Of a stretch of DNA of 64,000 bases, positions 1 through 9,963 are shown piece after piece. The translations under genes were made by a program, and so were the position numbers. Under the pieces are notes generated by a model that saw nothing but the letters and a program-made list of their open reading frames with translations, was not told the DNA's origin and did no database searches. This stretch comes from Amycolatopsis orientalis DSM 43388 (lineage in GTDB: Bacteria; Actinomycetota; Actinomycetes; Mycobacteriales; Pseudonocardiaceae): NCBI RefSeq assembly GCF_000411975.1, contig NZ_ASXG01000126.1, positions 167,736 to 231,735 on the forward strand, given 5' to 3'. Positions within the stretch are counted from its first letter, which is position 1, and each line of letters starts with the position of its first letter.

Positions 1-1101
1 CGACGGCTCCGGCTCAAACGCGAACCCCAAGCGCGCGAACTGGATCTGGACCTGCGCACCGCCAGCGGCCTGGACCGCTCGCGGCTGCTGCACCGCCTGC
101 AGATCCTCGGCATCCCCTGGGGCGAGCCGGAACTGTCTTCGGTGCGGAACAAAGGCACCTTCCGCGAGACCTGGACCCTGTGCTGGGAACCCGGTTTCGA
201 GGTCGACCTGGTCGCGGCCGCGGTACACGGAACCACTGTGCCCGCGGCCGCCACCGCGGTAGTGCGCGAAACCGTCGCCGAGTCTCCCCCGCTTGCCGAC
301 ATCACCGCCGCGGTGGAACGCTGCCTCCTCGCCGACTTGGGCGACGCCCTGCCGGAAACGCTCAGCGCCCTGGACACCCGTGCCGCTGCTGACGCGGACG
401 TCGCGCACCTCATGACGGCCCTGCCGCCGCTGGCCCGGGCCACTCGCTACGGCGACGTCCGCGGCACCGACACCGCACAGCTGCAGGAGGTCGCCGACCG
501 GATCCTCACCCGGGTCTGCGCTGGTCTTCCGCCCGCGGTGCACGGCATCGACGAGGAGGCCGCCGCACAGTTCTGCGAACTGGTCGACGACGTCCACGAA
601 GCCACCGACCTCCTCGGCGACGCCGCTCGCGACCGCTGGTTCACCGCCCTGGCCCGGCTGTCCGCCCGCGACGCCCTGCCACCGCTGCTGGCGGGCCGCA
701 TCGTGCGGCTGCTGCACGACGCCGACCTGCTCGACAGCGCGGAGGTCGAACTCCGGCTGGGCCGCATGCTCACCCCCGGAATCGCCCCGACCGACGGCGC
801 GGCCTACGTCGAAGGCTTCTTCTCCGGCGGCGCGCTCCTGCTGGTCCACGACGAACGCATGCTGCGCGTCGTCGACACCTGGCTGGCCTCGATCCCGCCC
901 GAGGTCTTCACCGAGGTGCTTCCCTTGCTGCGCCGTACTTTCGGGGCCTTCGCCGGCCCGGAGAAACGCGCCATCGGCGAACGCGCCGCCACGCTGTCCG
1001 GCACTCGCCGGGTCGAACCGGCTCTCGCCGAAGACCTGGACGAAATCCGCGCCGCAGCCGCCCTGCCGGTCTTCGCCACCCTCCTGGGAGCCGTCCCGTG
1101 A
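1..1101 (+). CDS. DUF5682-like protein, C-terminal part (5' end outside window)
   Basis: The reading frame is open from base 1 to the stop at 1099-1101, so the gene starts to the left and only about 366 C-terminal residues are visible. The product is a soluble, leucine/alanine-rich helical protein without recognisable catalytic motifs. It contains an ARATRYGDVRGTD segment that resembles my recollection of the large (about 750 aa) DUF5682 proteins. These are typically encoded beside a MoxR-type AAA ATPase, SWIM-finger and DUF5691 proteins and a VWA protein. The family call is from remembered similarity and context, not a search. The stop overlaps the start of the VWA gene by four bases (GTGA), so the two are translationally coupled. 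Function unknown; a chaperone-like or conflict-system role is only a hypothesis for such clusters. Confidence 0.6.
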   Translation, partial: RRLRLKREPQARELDLDLRTASGLDRSRLLHRLQILGIPWGEPELSSVRNKGTFRETWTLCWEPGFEVDLVAAAVHGTTVPAAATAVVRETVAESPPLADITAAVERCLLADLGDALPETLSALDTRAAADADVAHLMTALPPLARATRYGDVRGTDTAQLQEVADRILTRVCAGLPPAVHGIDEEAAAQFCELVDDVHEATDLLGDAARDRWFTALARLSARDALPPLLAGRIVRLLHDADLLDSAEVELRLGRMLTPGIAPTDGAAYVEGFFSGGALLLVHDERMLRVVDTWLASIPPEVFTEVLPLLRRTFGAFAGPEKRAIGERAATLSGTRRVEPALAEDLDEIRAAAALPVFATLLGAVP

Positions 1102-2258
1102 CCACCGATCCCGAACGCCTCCGCCGCTGGCGCCTGGTGCTGGGCGGAGATTCCGACGGCACCGGCCACGCACTGTCCGAAGGGGACGCCGGCGTCGACA
1201 ACGTGCTGGCCGCCCTCTACGACGAACGCCCCAAGAACCCGCGCGGCAGCGGCGACCGAAGCGGCGGCCTGCAAGCCTCCGCACCGCGGGTCGCGCGCTG
1301 GCTGGGCGACATCCGGAAGTACTTCCCCGGCTCGGTCGTGCAGGTCATGCAACGCGACGCCGTCGACCGGCTGGGCATCACCCGGATGCTGCTGGAACCG
1401 GAACTGCTCAGCGCCGTGGAGCCGGACGTCCACCTGGTCGGAACCCTGTTGTCCCTCAACAATGTCCTGCCGGAAGAGACGAAGGAAACCGCCCGCGCGG
1501 TCGTGCGCAAGGTCGTCACCGAACTGGAAGAACGACTGGCCGAACGCACCCGGGCCGCGGTCCGCGGCGCACTGGACCGCGCGGCCCGCACCCAACGCCC
1601 CCGAGGCGCGGACATCGACTGGGACCGCACCGTCCGGCGGAACCTGAAACACTACTCCCCCGAACTGAAAACCATTGTGCCCGAACAGCTTTCCGGCTTC
1701 GGCCGCCGAGAACACAGCGTCCGGCGGGACGTGATCCTGGCTGTCGACCAGTCCGGCTCGATGGCAGAATCCGTGGTGTACTCCGGCGTTTTCGGCGCGG
1801 CCCTCGCCTCGATGCGCGCACTGAGCACGAAATTCGTCGCGTTCGACACCGCGGTAGCGGATTTGTCCGACCACCTGGACGACCCCGTCGACGTCCTCTT
1901 CGGCACCCAGCTCGGCGGCGGCACGGACATCAACCGCGCCTTGGCGTACTGCCAAGGACTCGTGGAGCGTCCGGAGCAGACCCTCCTGGTGCTGATCAGC
2001 GACCTCTACGAAGGCGGAGTACGAGACGATCTGCTGCGCCGAGTCGCCGACCTGGTGGGCTCCGGGGTGCAGGTGGTCACGCTGCTGGCGCTGTCCGATT
2101 CCGGAGCCCCGTTCTACGACCACGACAACGCGGCCGCGCTCAGCGAACTGGGAGTGCCCGCGTTCGCCTGCACACCGGATCTTTTCCCGGATCTGATGGC
2201 CGCCGCGCTCCGAAGGGAGGACTTGAGCCGCTGGGCCGCCGCCGCGACGGCGCAATGA
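1098..2258 (+). CDS. VWA domain-containing protein (MIDAS intact)
   Basis: This 386-aa protein has an N-terminal helical half and a C-terminal von Willebrand factor A domain (about residues 210-375). The metal-ion-dependent adhesion site is complete: DQSGS (motif 1), the Thr in GGGTDI (motif 2) and the Asp in LISDLYEGG (motif 3). No signal peptide or membrane segment is seen, so it is cytoplasmic. The GTG start at 1098 lies inside the stop of the upstream gene (GTGA), which fixes the start and implies one operon. VWA proteins of this kind usually pair with a MoxR AAA+ ATPase as a metal-dependent substrate or partner-binding subunit. The ATPase is expected off the left edge. Gene end at 2258 is followed by about 600 bp without an intact gene. 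Confidence 0.85.
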   Translation: MTTDPERLRRWRLVLGGDSDGTGHALSEGDAGVDNVLAALYDERPKNPRGSGDRSGGLQASAPRVARWLGDIRKYFPGSVVQVMQRDAVDRLGITRMLLEPELLSAVEPDVHLVGTLLSLNNVLPEETKETARAVVRKVVTELEERLAERTRAAVRGALDRAARTQRPRGADIDWDRTVRRNLKHYSPELKTIVPEQLSGFGRREHSVRRDVILAVDQSGSMAESVVYSGVFGAALASMRALSTKFVAFDTAVADLSDHLDDPVDVLFGTQLGGGTDINRALAYCQGLVERPEQTLLVLISDLYEGGVRDDLLRRVADLVGSGVQVVTLLALSDSGAPFYDHDNAAALSELGVPAFACTPDLFPDLMAAALRREDLSRWAAAATAQ

Positions 2259-2391
2259 CCGCCCGTCGCTGAACCCGCACCGCCAGAAAGCCCGGCTCCG
2301 GTCCGGCCGGGAATGCCGAATTCCGGGGAAAGCGGACAGCCCGAGGCGGGCGACGGAATCCTGCGAAAAGGAACTGCGCACGAGGAAACGG

Positions 2392-2600
2392 GACCTCCTC
2401 GGTCTCCCGCGGGGACACGTTGTAGCCGCCCCGGATGATGAGGTCTTTGGACCGGTGGACGAGGTAGTACCAGCCGTCCTCGTCCCGGTGCGCGCGGTCG
2501 CCGGTGCGCAGCCATCCGTCGCGGATCGCGTCGGAGGTGGCCTCCGGCCGCCCGTGGTATTCCAGGTTCGCGTGGGCGGACCCGGCCTCTCGGCGACCTC
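2392..2600 (-). pseudogene. Remnant of an AMP-forming acyl-CoA synthetase
   Basis: On the minus strand, bases 2568 to 2392 read about 59 codons with unmistakable acyl-CoA ligase motifs: GRPEAT, DGWLRTGD, then RSKDLIIRGGYNVSPRE, which is the A8 core hinge region. Nothing functional surrounds it. An in-frame stop lies just upstream (around 2590), where a different frame reads EVAERPGPP, resembling the normal preceding strand. Downstream of EEV the C-terminal subdomain with the catalytic lysine is missing. This is therefore a short decayed piece of a gene that would normally be about 500 codons. The flanks, 2259-2391 and 2601-2853, show no gene I can support. Confidence 0.75.
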
Positions 2601-2853
2601 AACCTGGTCTAAGCACAAATGGCCCGCCGCCGTCCCTGCTGATCCGGAACACGAAGACCAGCTGGGCAGACCTGAACGACCTTGCCGGGACGGCAACGAC
2701 TCCCGTCAGGTCAGGAGACCGCCCCGCTCGGGCCGGAAAGGCCCAGAGCGCAACGCCGCGTCCGCACCAGATCGTCCGAGCACGCCAGCCGGGAGAATCT
2801 CGACAGCTCCCCGCGCGGCCGCCACGGAAGCCGAACGTCGCCAGGTCAGAAGG

Positions 2854-4320
<1,467 letters not shown>

Positions 4321-4381
4321 AATTCCTCCCCGGGCGAAGCGGCTCCGCCTCACCTTACGGCCGGAGCAGGTTCAAGTGGGG

Positions 4382-4420
4382 CCCCGCCGGACCGGGCCGG
4401 GAACCACCGGCCCGGCGGGG
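4382..4420. terminator. GC-rich hairpin downstream of the PL8 lyase gene
   Basis: An inner 8-bp stem (CGGGCCGG / CCGGCCCG) with a 6-base loop sits inside outer arms CCCCGC / GCGGGG. It lies about 10 bp beyond the stop of the PL8 gene (minus strand) and 60 bp before the start of the monooxygenase gene. There is no T-tract on the minus-strand exit side, so termination is plausible but not certain. Confidence 0.4.
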
Positions 4421-4430
4421 AAAACCGGGT

Positions 4431-6752
4431 TCACCGCAGGGAAACCACCTTGGTGGCGCCGAAGGAGCCGTTGAGCGGAACCTCCACCGTGCGCCGCCGC
4501 ACCGTCACCCGGACGCTGTCCTGCAGCTGCGTCGGGTCGGAGACAGCGAGGCTGTTCCGGCCGAGCGCCACCGAAGCGGGTCCTGAGACTGATACTTCGT
4601 CTACGGTACCCGCACTGTAGAAGTTTGCGAGCAGTGTGTTATCCCACAGCCGCAAGGCCTGGACATCGGGCGTATTGGCCCGCACACGCCACGCGAGCGC
4701 CGAAGCGACCGTCCCGGCGACCGACGCGCCCGGCAGGACCGCGTACGCGTACTTCGCGTCCACCGGGTTCGTGCCGTGCTCGATCACGAGCTTTTGGTAC
4801 CGCCGGGTGTTCGGCGTCGTGGTGCCCTTGGTGTTGGCACCGGTGTCGACGTCGCGCCACGCCCCGGTCCGGTCTTCGCGCAATGCGGTGACCTCGGCGT
4901 TGTCGAGCAGGACGTACCCGCCGACGTGGTCGAGGTGCAGCCAGCGCGGCCGGTGCAGCGTGCTCGAATCGCCGACCACGCGGGCGTCGGCCAGCAGCGT
5001 GCCGCGTCCGTTTTCGCCGAGGTTGCGGTTTTCGACCGTCGTCCGGACCGCCTGCCCGGACGTGTCGGTGATCCCCGCGCCGAGGCAGACGATGCCCGCC
5101 GGAGTGAAGAACCACGACTTCTTCGCCGTCAGCGAACCGTCCTCGGAGACGAAATCCATCGCGTACGCGCCGTGCCGGTCGTCCCAGCGCACGCCGCCGA
5201 CGTGCGCCTTCGTCGTCAATGGCGTGGCCGCCAGCGGTCCCGGCGGACCCGCCTTCGCGGTGGTCCCGGGCAGCAGAGCCGGGTCGACAGTCGGCCAATA
5301 GGCGTCCGAGTAGTGGCCTTTCGCGGTGGGAAGGAACAGGTACAGCACCCCGTCGCCGACGTGCCAGCCGTGCAGGTTCATCCCGTTGATCGACTCGTAG
5401 CGCGAGATCCGCGCGGAGCCGACGCCGAGCGACGCGGACCAGCCCTCGGTCACGTGCACCATCCGGTCCTGCTGCCCGAAGATCCGGTGCGTCGCGACGA
5501 TCGGCGCCGGCCGCACGCGTCCGGCGAGCATTTCCTGGGCGAACTCGATGCCCGGCGTCGCGACCAGGTCCGGGCCGGGCGCGAACCGTTCGGGATCGGG
5601 GATTTCCAGGAACGGCGCGTACGTGCCCTCCTTGATCCACTTGGCGGCGAGCCCGGACAGCTCGGTCTTCGCCGTCCCGGTCGCCGACCGCGCGAGGACA
5701 AGGGTCGCGACCGTCAGCTGGTGTCCGATGTCGTGCGCGGTTTCGCCCTGCCTCGACAGCATCCGTCCGCGCACCGGCTCCATCAGCGCGCCCGCGTACA
5801 CGAACGGCGCGAACGTGTCGCCGACCAGCGCGTACACCTTCTGCTTCAGCTCGTCCGGCAGCGCGTACTCGGTGCCTTCGGTGACGTGGATCGTCCCGGC
5901 GAGCGCGGTCAGCAGGACGATGCCGTAGTGGCCGGGGTACGGGATGGTGTCGTGCTGGATGAAGGAGCCGTCGACGTGGAAGCCGTCGCCCGCCGCGCGG
6001 TCCAGCTTCGCCAGGACGCTGGCCGCTCCCCCGCCGGCGACGTCGGTGATCGCGTCGATGCCGGTGCGGATCCACGCGGGGTCGCCGGTCAAGGCGCCGG
6101 ACACGATCGAGATCAGCGCCTTGTCCGCCCGGTTCGCGCCGGTTTCGACGATCTTCGGATTGTTCGCGCGCAGGTTCGGGTTGCCGACGAACCGCTTGAC
6201 CGGGCTGACGTAACGGGCCAGTTCGTCGGCGGTCAGCTGGTCGGCGACCGTGACGAGCGTGTGCAGCAGGTAGTACGGCACGCCGATCTCGTAGGTGTAC
6301 CAGTTGCCGATCTCGCCGACCTGCGGGTTGTACTGGCTGGCGTAGATCAGCTCCAGCGCCTTCTTGATCGCGTCGAGCACCTTCGGGTCGCCGGAAAGCG
6401 TGCTGCCCGGGGTTCCCCACTCGACCGCGATCGCCCGCAGCCGCGCGTACATCGACGTCGTGTAGTCGCTGCCCGGGCCGAGCGGCAGGTCAGTCCACAG
6501 TGGACCGTTTCCGGACACCGACATGCTGTCGTAGTACGACTTCGCCACCCGGCCGAGGTTCTTCAGCGCGGCCGTGCGTTCCGGCGACGGCCGGTTGATT
6601 CCGGTCTGCAGCTCGCGGTACCCCGCCACGATCTTCTTCAGCGGATCAGCGACCGGATCAGCGGCGGGTGCGGCGAAGGCCGGACGAGCCGTGGCGACGA
6701 GCGCGGCGGCGATCGCACCGCCACGCAGCGCGGTTCTGCGGTTCACGGGCAT
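4431..6752 (-). CDS. Polysaccharide lyase family 8 (hyaluronate/chondroitin/xanthan lyase type), Tat-exported
   Basis: A 773-aa secreted lyase. The N-terminus has a twin-arginine signal (NRRTALRG, then a hydrophobic stretch ending ARPAFA), so it should be exported folded. An alpha/alpha-toroid domain follows with PL8 hallmarks NWYTYEIGVP, TGANRADK (catalytic Asn) and DGSFIQHDTIPYPGHYG (catalytic His and Tyr). The C-terminal half is the beta-sandwich expected of the family. PL8 enzymes cleave uronic-acid polysaccharides by beta-elimination. The exact polymer (hyaluronan, chondroitin or xanthan) is not decidable here. The start has GGGAGG nine bases upstream. It follows the uronate/glucarate genes on the same strand, so it probably supplies uronate-containing oligosaccharides. 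A GH88-type unsaturated glucuronyl hydrolase is not in the window. Confidence 0.88.
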   Translation of the reverse strand: MPVNRRTALRGGAIAAALVATARPAFAAPAADPVADPLKKIVAGYRELQTGINRPSPERTAALKNLGRVAKSYYDSMSVSGNGPLWTDLPLGPGSDYTTSMYARLRAIAVEWGTPGSTLSGDPKVLDAIKKALELIYASQYNPQVGEIGNWYTYEIGVPYYLLHTLVTVADQLTADELARYVSPVKRFVGNPNLRANNPKIVETGANRADKALISIVSGALTGDPAWIRTGIDAITDVAGGGAASVLAKLDRAAGDGFHVDGSFIQHDTIPYPGHYGIVLLTALAGTIHVTEGTEYALPDELKQKVYALVGDTFAPFVYAGALMEPVRGRMLSRQGETAHDIGHQLTVATLVLARSATGTAKTELSGLAAKWIKEGTYAPFLEIPDPERFAPGPDLVATPGIEFAQEMLAGRVRPAPIVATHRIFGQQDRMVHVTEGWSASLGVGSARISRYESINGMNLHGWHVGDGVLYLFLPTAKGHYSDAYWPTVDPALLPGTTAKAGPPGPLAATPLTTKAHVGGVRWDDRHGAYAMDFVSEDGSLTAKKSWFFTPAGIVCLGAGITDTSGQAVRTTVENRNLGENGRGTLLADARVVGDSSTLHRPRWLHLDHVGGYVLLDNAEVTALREDRTGAWRDVDTGANTKGTTTPNTRRYQKLVIEHGTNPVDAKYAYAVLPGASVAGTVASALAWRVRANTPDVQALRLWDNTLLANFYSAGTVDEVSVSGPASVALGRNSLAVSDPTQLQDSVRVTVRRRTVEVPLNGSFGATKVVSLR

Positions 6753-6781
6753 GACGGTGCCTCCCAGTGGGGTTGGGTCGC

Positions 6782-6817
6782 GAGCGGCGATCCCGGTGAG
6801 AGCCGGGATCGCCGCTC
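6782..6817. terminator. Perfect 15-bp hairpin between dehydrogenase and PL8 lyase genes
   Basis: Arms at 6782-6796 and 6803-6817 (GAGCGGCGATCCCGG and its exact reverse complement) enclose a 6-base loop. It occupies the 79-bp gap between the ALDH stop and the PL8 start, both minus strand. There is no T-run. It could terminate the catabolic operon, attenuate read-through into the lyase, or protect a processed mRNA end. Confidence 0.6.
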
Positions 6818-6831
6818 ACGAGGGGGTCTGC

Positions 6832-8286
6832 TCAGCGCGCTCCGTCGACACGGCGCGGCAGCTGCCACGGGTTCGCTTCCTGCAGGGCTTCCGGGAGCAG
6901 CGCGTCCGGGAAGCTCTGCCACGCCACCGGACGCAGAAAGCGTTCGATCGCGGCGGTGCCAACCGACGTCGTGGTCGGGGCGGTCGTCGCCGGGTACGGG
7001 CCGCCGTGCTGCTGCGCCCAGCTGACCGTGACGCCGGTCGGCCAGTCGTTCCACAGCAGCCGTCCGGCCAGCCGGGTCAGCGAGGGCAGCAGCGGACGCA
7101 CGAAGCCGGCATCGCTGTCCTCGCCCTGGACTGTCGCGGTGAGGCCGGGTTCGAGGCTGTCCAGTACCTCGACCAGTTCCGCCTGATCGGAGTAGGTGAC
7201 GATCAGCGACGCGGGCCCGAAGTGCTCCTCCCGCACCGCCTCGCCGCCGGCCAGGAACTCCTTCGCGGTCGTCGCCAGCAGCGACGGAGTGAACGCGTCG
7301 CCCTCCTGCGCGCCTTCGACGATCGGCTCGACGCCCGACACCGCACGCAGGTCCGCCAGCTTCTGCGCGAATCCGGCCGCGATGCGGTCGTTCAGCATTT
7401 CCTGCTGCGCCACCGCACCGACCGCCTCGCGCAGCGCGTCGTCCAGCCCGTGACCCTCGGGCAGGAACAGCAGGCCCGGCTTGGTGCAGAACTGGCCCGC
7501 GCCGAGGCTGAACGAACCGGCGTAGCCCTTCGCCACCGCCTCGCCGCGCGCGGCGACCGCACCCGGCGTGACGACGACCGGGTTCACGCTGCCCAGCTCG
7601 CCGTAGAACGGAATCGGCGTCGGCCGCGAGACCGCGATGTCGAACAGCGCGCGCCCGCCCGGCACGGAACCAGTGAAGGCGGCGGCGGAAATCCGCGGGT
7701 CCTTGAGCGCCGTGACGCCCTGTTCGACGCCGTGGATCACCGCGAACGCCCCCTCCGGCGCACCCGCGTCGGTCAGTGCCCGCGCGACGATCTCGCCGGT
7801 CCGCGTCGAGAGTTCTTCGTGGCCCGGGTGTGCCTTGAGCACCACCGGACACCCGGCGGCCAGCGCCGAAGCAGTGTCGCCGCCCGCGACGCTGAACGCG
7901 AACGGGAAGTTGCTCGCGGCGAACACGAGCACCGGACCGATCGGCACCAGCACGCGCCGCAGGTCCGGCCGGGGGCCCATCGGCCAGTCCGGGTCGGCGT
8001 GGTCGACGGTCGCGCCCAGGAACGCGCCGTCCCGCAGGACTTCGCCGAACAGCCGCAGCTGGAACGTCGTGCGCGCGAGCTCGCCTTTCAGCCGCGGCGC
8101 GGCCGGAAGGCGGGTTTCCCGGTGCGCCAGCGGAATCAGGTCTTCGGCGGCGGCGTCGAGCGCGTCCGCGGCCGCGGCCAGCCAGCGCGCCCGGTCGGCC
8201 GGGGTGCTCTCGGCGAACGGCCGGGCCGCTGCCGCCGCGGCGGCCAGCACGCTCTCCAGTTCGGGGGCGGAAGTTTCGCGGCTCAA
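6832..8286 (-). CDS. Aldehyde dehydrogenase (NADP+), 2,5-dioxovalerate (2-ketoglutarate semialdehyde) type
   Basis: A 484-aa aldehyde dehydrogenase with the coenzyme-binding loop FTGSVPGG, the general-base region FYGELGSVNPV and the nucleophile context GQFCTKPG. The shorter length and AAAFTGS-type sequence fit the NADP-dependent ketoglutarate semialdehyde dehydrogenases of sugar-acid pathways. In this cluster it would oxidise 2,5-dioxovalerate, made by the KdgD homologue, to 2-oxoglutarate, finishing the route into the TCA cycle. The start is a TTG at 8286 with GAGGAG about five bases upstream; the next in-frame starts would cut into the domain. Upstream lies an unusual 520-bp repeat-filled gap that separates it from the rest of the operon. 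Confidence 0.82.
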   Translation of the reverse strand: MSRETSAPELESVLAAAAAAARPFAESTPADRARWLAAAADALDAAAEDLIPLAHRETRLPAAPRLKGELARTTFQLRLFGEVLRDGAFLGATVDHADPDWPMGPRPDLRRVLVPIGPVLVFAASNFPFAFSVAGGDTASALAAGCPVVLKAHPGHEELSTRTGEIVARALTDAGAPEGAFAVIHGVEQGVTALKDPRISAAAFTGSVPGGRALFDIAVSRPTPIPFYGELGSVNPVVVTPGAVAARGEAVAKGYAGSFSLGAGQFCTKPGLLFLPEGHGLDDALREAVGAVAQQEMLNDRIAAGFAQKLADLRAVSGVEPIVEGAQEGDAFTPSLLATTAKEFLAGGEAVREEHFGPASLIVTYSDQAELVEVLDSLEPGLTATVQGEDSDAGFVRPLLPSLTRLAGRLLWNDWPTGVTVSWAQQHGGPYPATTAPTTTSVGTAAIERFLRPVAWQSFPDALLPEALQEANPWQLPRRVDGAR

Positions 8287-8810
8287 TGGATCTCCTCGTC
8301 AAACAAGTTCAGGGCGCCGAGTGCGCGGGGGCCGCCTGGTTCGGGCGGCGCGTGCCGTTCGCGGAGAGGGCCAGCCGTCAGCACGGCTTCCGGTTCAGTG
8401 GCAGAAGCTTCGCAACTCAACGAAACGGCAACCAACCACTCCACCGGCCCACCAGGCACACCCTCACCACAAGACCGAACGGCCAAGTCCAAGGCGGACG
8501 TTTCGCAACTCGACCTCCTCCAACAGCTTCAGAACGCCAAGCCCGCAGCGGCAACCAGCCACTCCGCACGCCCGGCCGACACTCCCTCAGCACCGGACCA
8601 AGCAGCCGCCGCCAATCCCAGGGCGGACTCGTCGCAGCTCAACAAACCTCCTCCAGCACGTTCAGGACGCCCAGTGCGCGGCGGCAGCCAGTCGGCCCGG
8701 GCACGCACTCAGCAGGCGAGCCTCCAGCAAACGGTCGAGCGGACACCGCCGCCGCACCTTCCACATCACTAGCGGACGTTTCACACCTCAACGGTCCTCC
8801 TTCAACAGCG
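8287..8810. repeat. Array of degenerate direct repeats between two operon genes
   Basis: This gene-free stretch holds imperfect copies of a unit beginning GCGGACGTTTCGCAACTC. Copies start near 8267 (inside the ALDH start), 8401, 8494, 8623 and 8772, so spacing varies from about 93 to 149 bp. Most copies continue with CTCCTCCAACAGCTTCAGGACGCC-like sequence (positions 8289, 8511, 8645, 8793). Read on the minus strand this resembles a gene end, a GGAGG ribosome-binding site and a TTG/GTG-type start. The copies thus look like repeated duplications of the intergenic junction itself, now decayed. No convincing protein is encoded on either strand. Confidence 0.7.
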
Positions 8811-9959
8811 TCAGGACGCCGAGTGCGCCGCGGCGGTGGCCGCGTGCAGGTCCGGCCAGCGTGCCGGTCCGGCGAGGCCCAAGTGGTAGAGGTGCAGTTC
8901 AGCCGCCCCGGCCTTGGCCAGTTCGCCCACGTACGCCTCGATGTCCGGCACCGCGCTCGCCGCGACCGCCGTGATGTAGCTGCCGATCGCGACCCGTTCC
9001 GGCAGCGCTCGGCGGGCGGCCGCGACCGCGTCGACGCTGCCCTGCCCGGGGGCCCAGTTCTGCAGCACCACGGTCTCGGCGTCGTCGGCGGCCGTCGGGG
9101 TCAGGCCCGGCAGCGCGCCGGTGACCCACGGGTCGAGCGCACCGTGCAGCACGATCCGTGCACCCGGCTCCAACGCGGCCAGTACCGCAGCCCGCAGCGC
9201 GTCGGTCGCCTGCTGCCGTCCGGAGAGCAGTTTTTCCTTCAGTTCAGCCGGAAGTCTATCCTCGGCCACCGACAAATCCGCGGTCGCGATCAGCCGCTGC
9301 ACCTCGGCGCGCAAGGTCGCCCGGACGTCCGAGGGGTCGAGTCCGGGCCAGCCGTCGGCACAAGCGTCGCAGCAGCAGATCGACAACAGCCGCGCGGTGG
9401 CCGGGGCCCACACGCCATCGGTTTTCTCGTGCTGGTGCTGGTGCACTCCGCCGAGCGGGCCGCACGCCTCCAGGATCACCGACGAAAGCTCCAGTCCCGC
9501 AACGGATTCCGCGGCCAGCGTCGCCGCGTACTCACGTACCGCGGGCTGCGCCGGGCACAACGCCCACGGGTACGTCTCGTCGAAGCAGTTGCGTACCGCA
9601 TGCTGCGGAAACGCGGTACCGAGCTGCGAGTTGTGCGTGAGCACGAGCCACCCGGCAGCCGGGATTCCGGCCTCGTTGAGCCGCCGGACCGCATCGCCGC
9701 CGCTGTCTTCTGCCGACACCCAGTCCGGCGTCGCGGGGACCAGATCGCGGCCCTGCCAAGCCTCCGCGCGCACCGGCCGGTAGAGCGCGGCGGTTCGCGC
9801 GATCACCGACGTCCGCTCGGCCGACCACGGCGTCGCGGCCCGGGCGCTGTGGTAGGCCAGGGCCACCGCGACCTCGTCCACGCCGAGGTCCTGCACCCGC
9901 TCGGCGAACGCGGTCTCGCCGAGCACGTCCCACGGATACGCGTATCCGGTCACCTTCAC
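8811..9959 (-). CDS. Uncharacterised protein of the glucarate operon, possible TIM-barrel hydrolase
   Basis: A 382-aa soluble protein starting MKVTGYAYPWDVL. I cannot assign a family with certainty. Visible features are an acidic/aromatic pattern along alternating strands and helices, a histidine-rich GGVHQHQHEK segment near the middle, and a cysteine cluster ICCCDAC around residue 195. LCFCxxC-type motifs at this place occur in some predicted TIM-barrel glycosidase-like proteins. No signal peptide is present, so it acts in the cytoplasm. The ATG lies four bases beyond the stop of glucarate dehydratase, so the genes are coupled. A role in handling an intracellular uronide or sugar acid is inferred from position only. 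Confidence 0.65.
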   Translation of the reverse strand: MKVTGYAYPWDVLGETAFAERVQDLGVDEVAVALAYHSARAATPWSAERTSVIARTAALYRPVRAEAWQGRDLVPATPDWVSAEDSGGDAVRRLNEAGIPAAGWLVLTHNSQLGTAFPQHAVRNCFDETYPWALCPAQPAVREYAATLAAESVAGLELSSVILEACGPLGGVHQHQHEKTDGVWAPATARLLSICCCDACADGWPGLDPSDVRATLRAEVQRLIATADLSVAEDRLPAELKEKLLSGRQQATDALRAAVLAALEPGARIVLHGALDPWVTGALPGLTPTAADDAETVVLQNWAPGQGSVDAVAAARRALPERVAIGSYITAVAASAVPDIEAYVGELAKAGAAELHLYHLGLAGPARWPDLHAATAAAHSAS

Positions 9960-9963
9960 CGGC

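Noticed and set aside
804..2696. A 630-codon minus-strand frame across the DUF5682 and VWA genes
   Set aside because: It is the shadow of two well-supported plus-strand genes with intact motifs; high GC keeps antisense frames open.
8287..8810. A small gene on either strand in the repeat-filled gap
   Set aside because: Candidate frames run into neighbouring genes, consist of Ser/Arg/Pro repeats and have no independent start signal.
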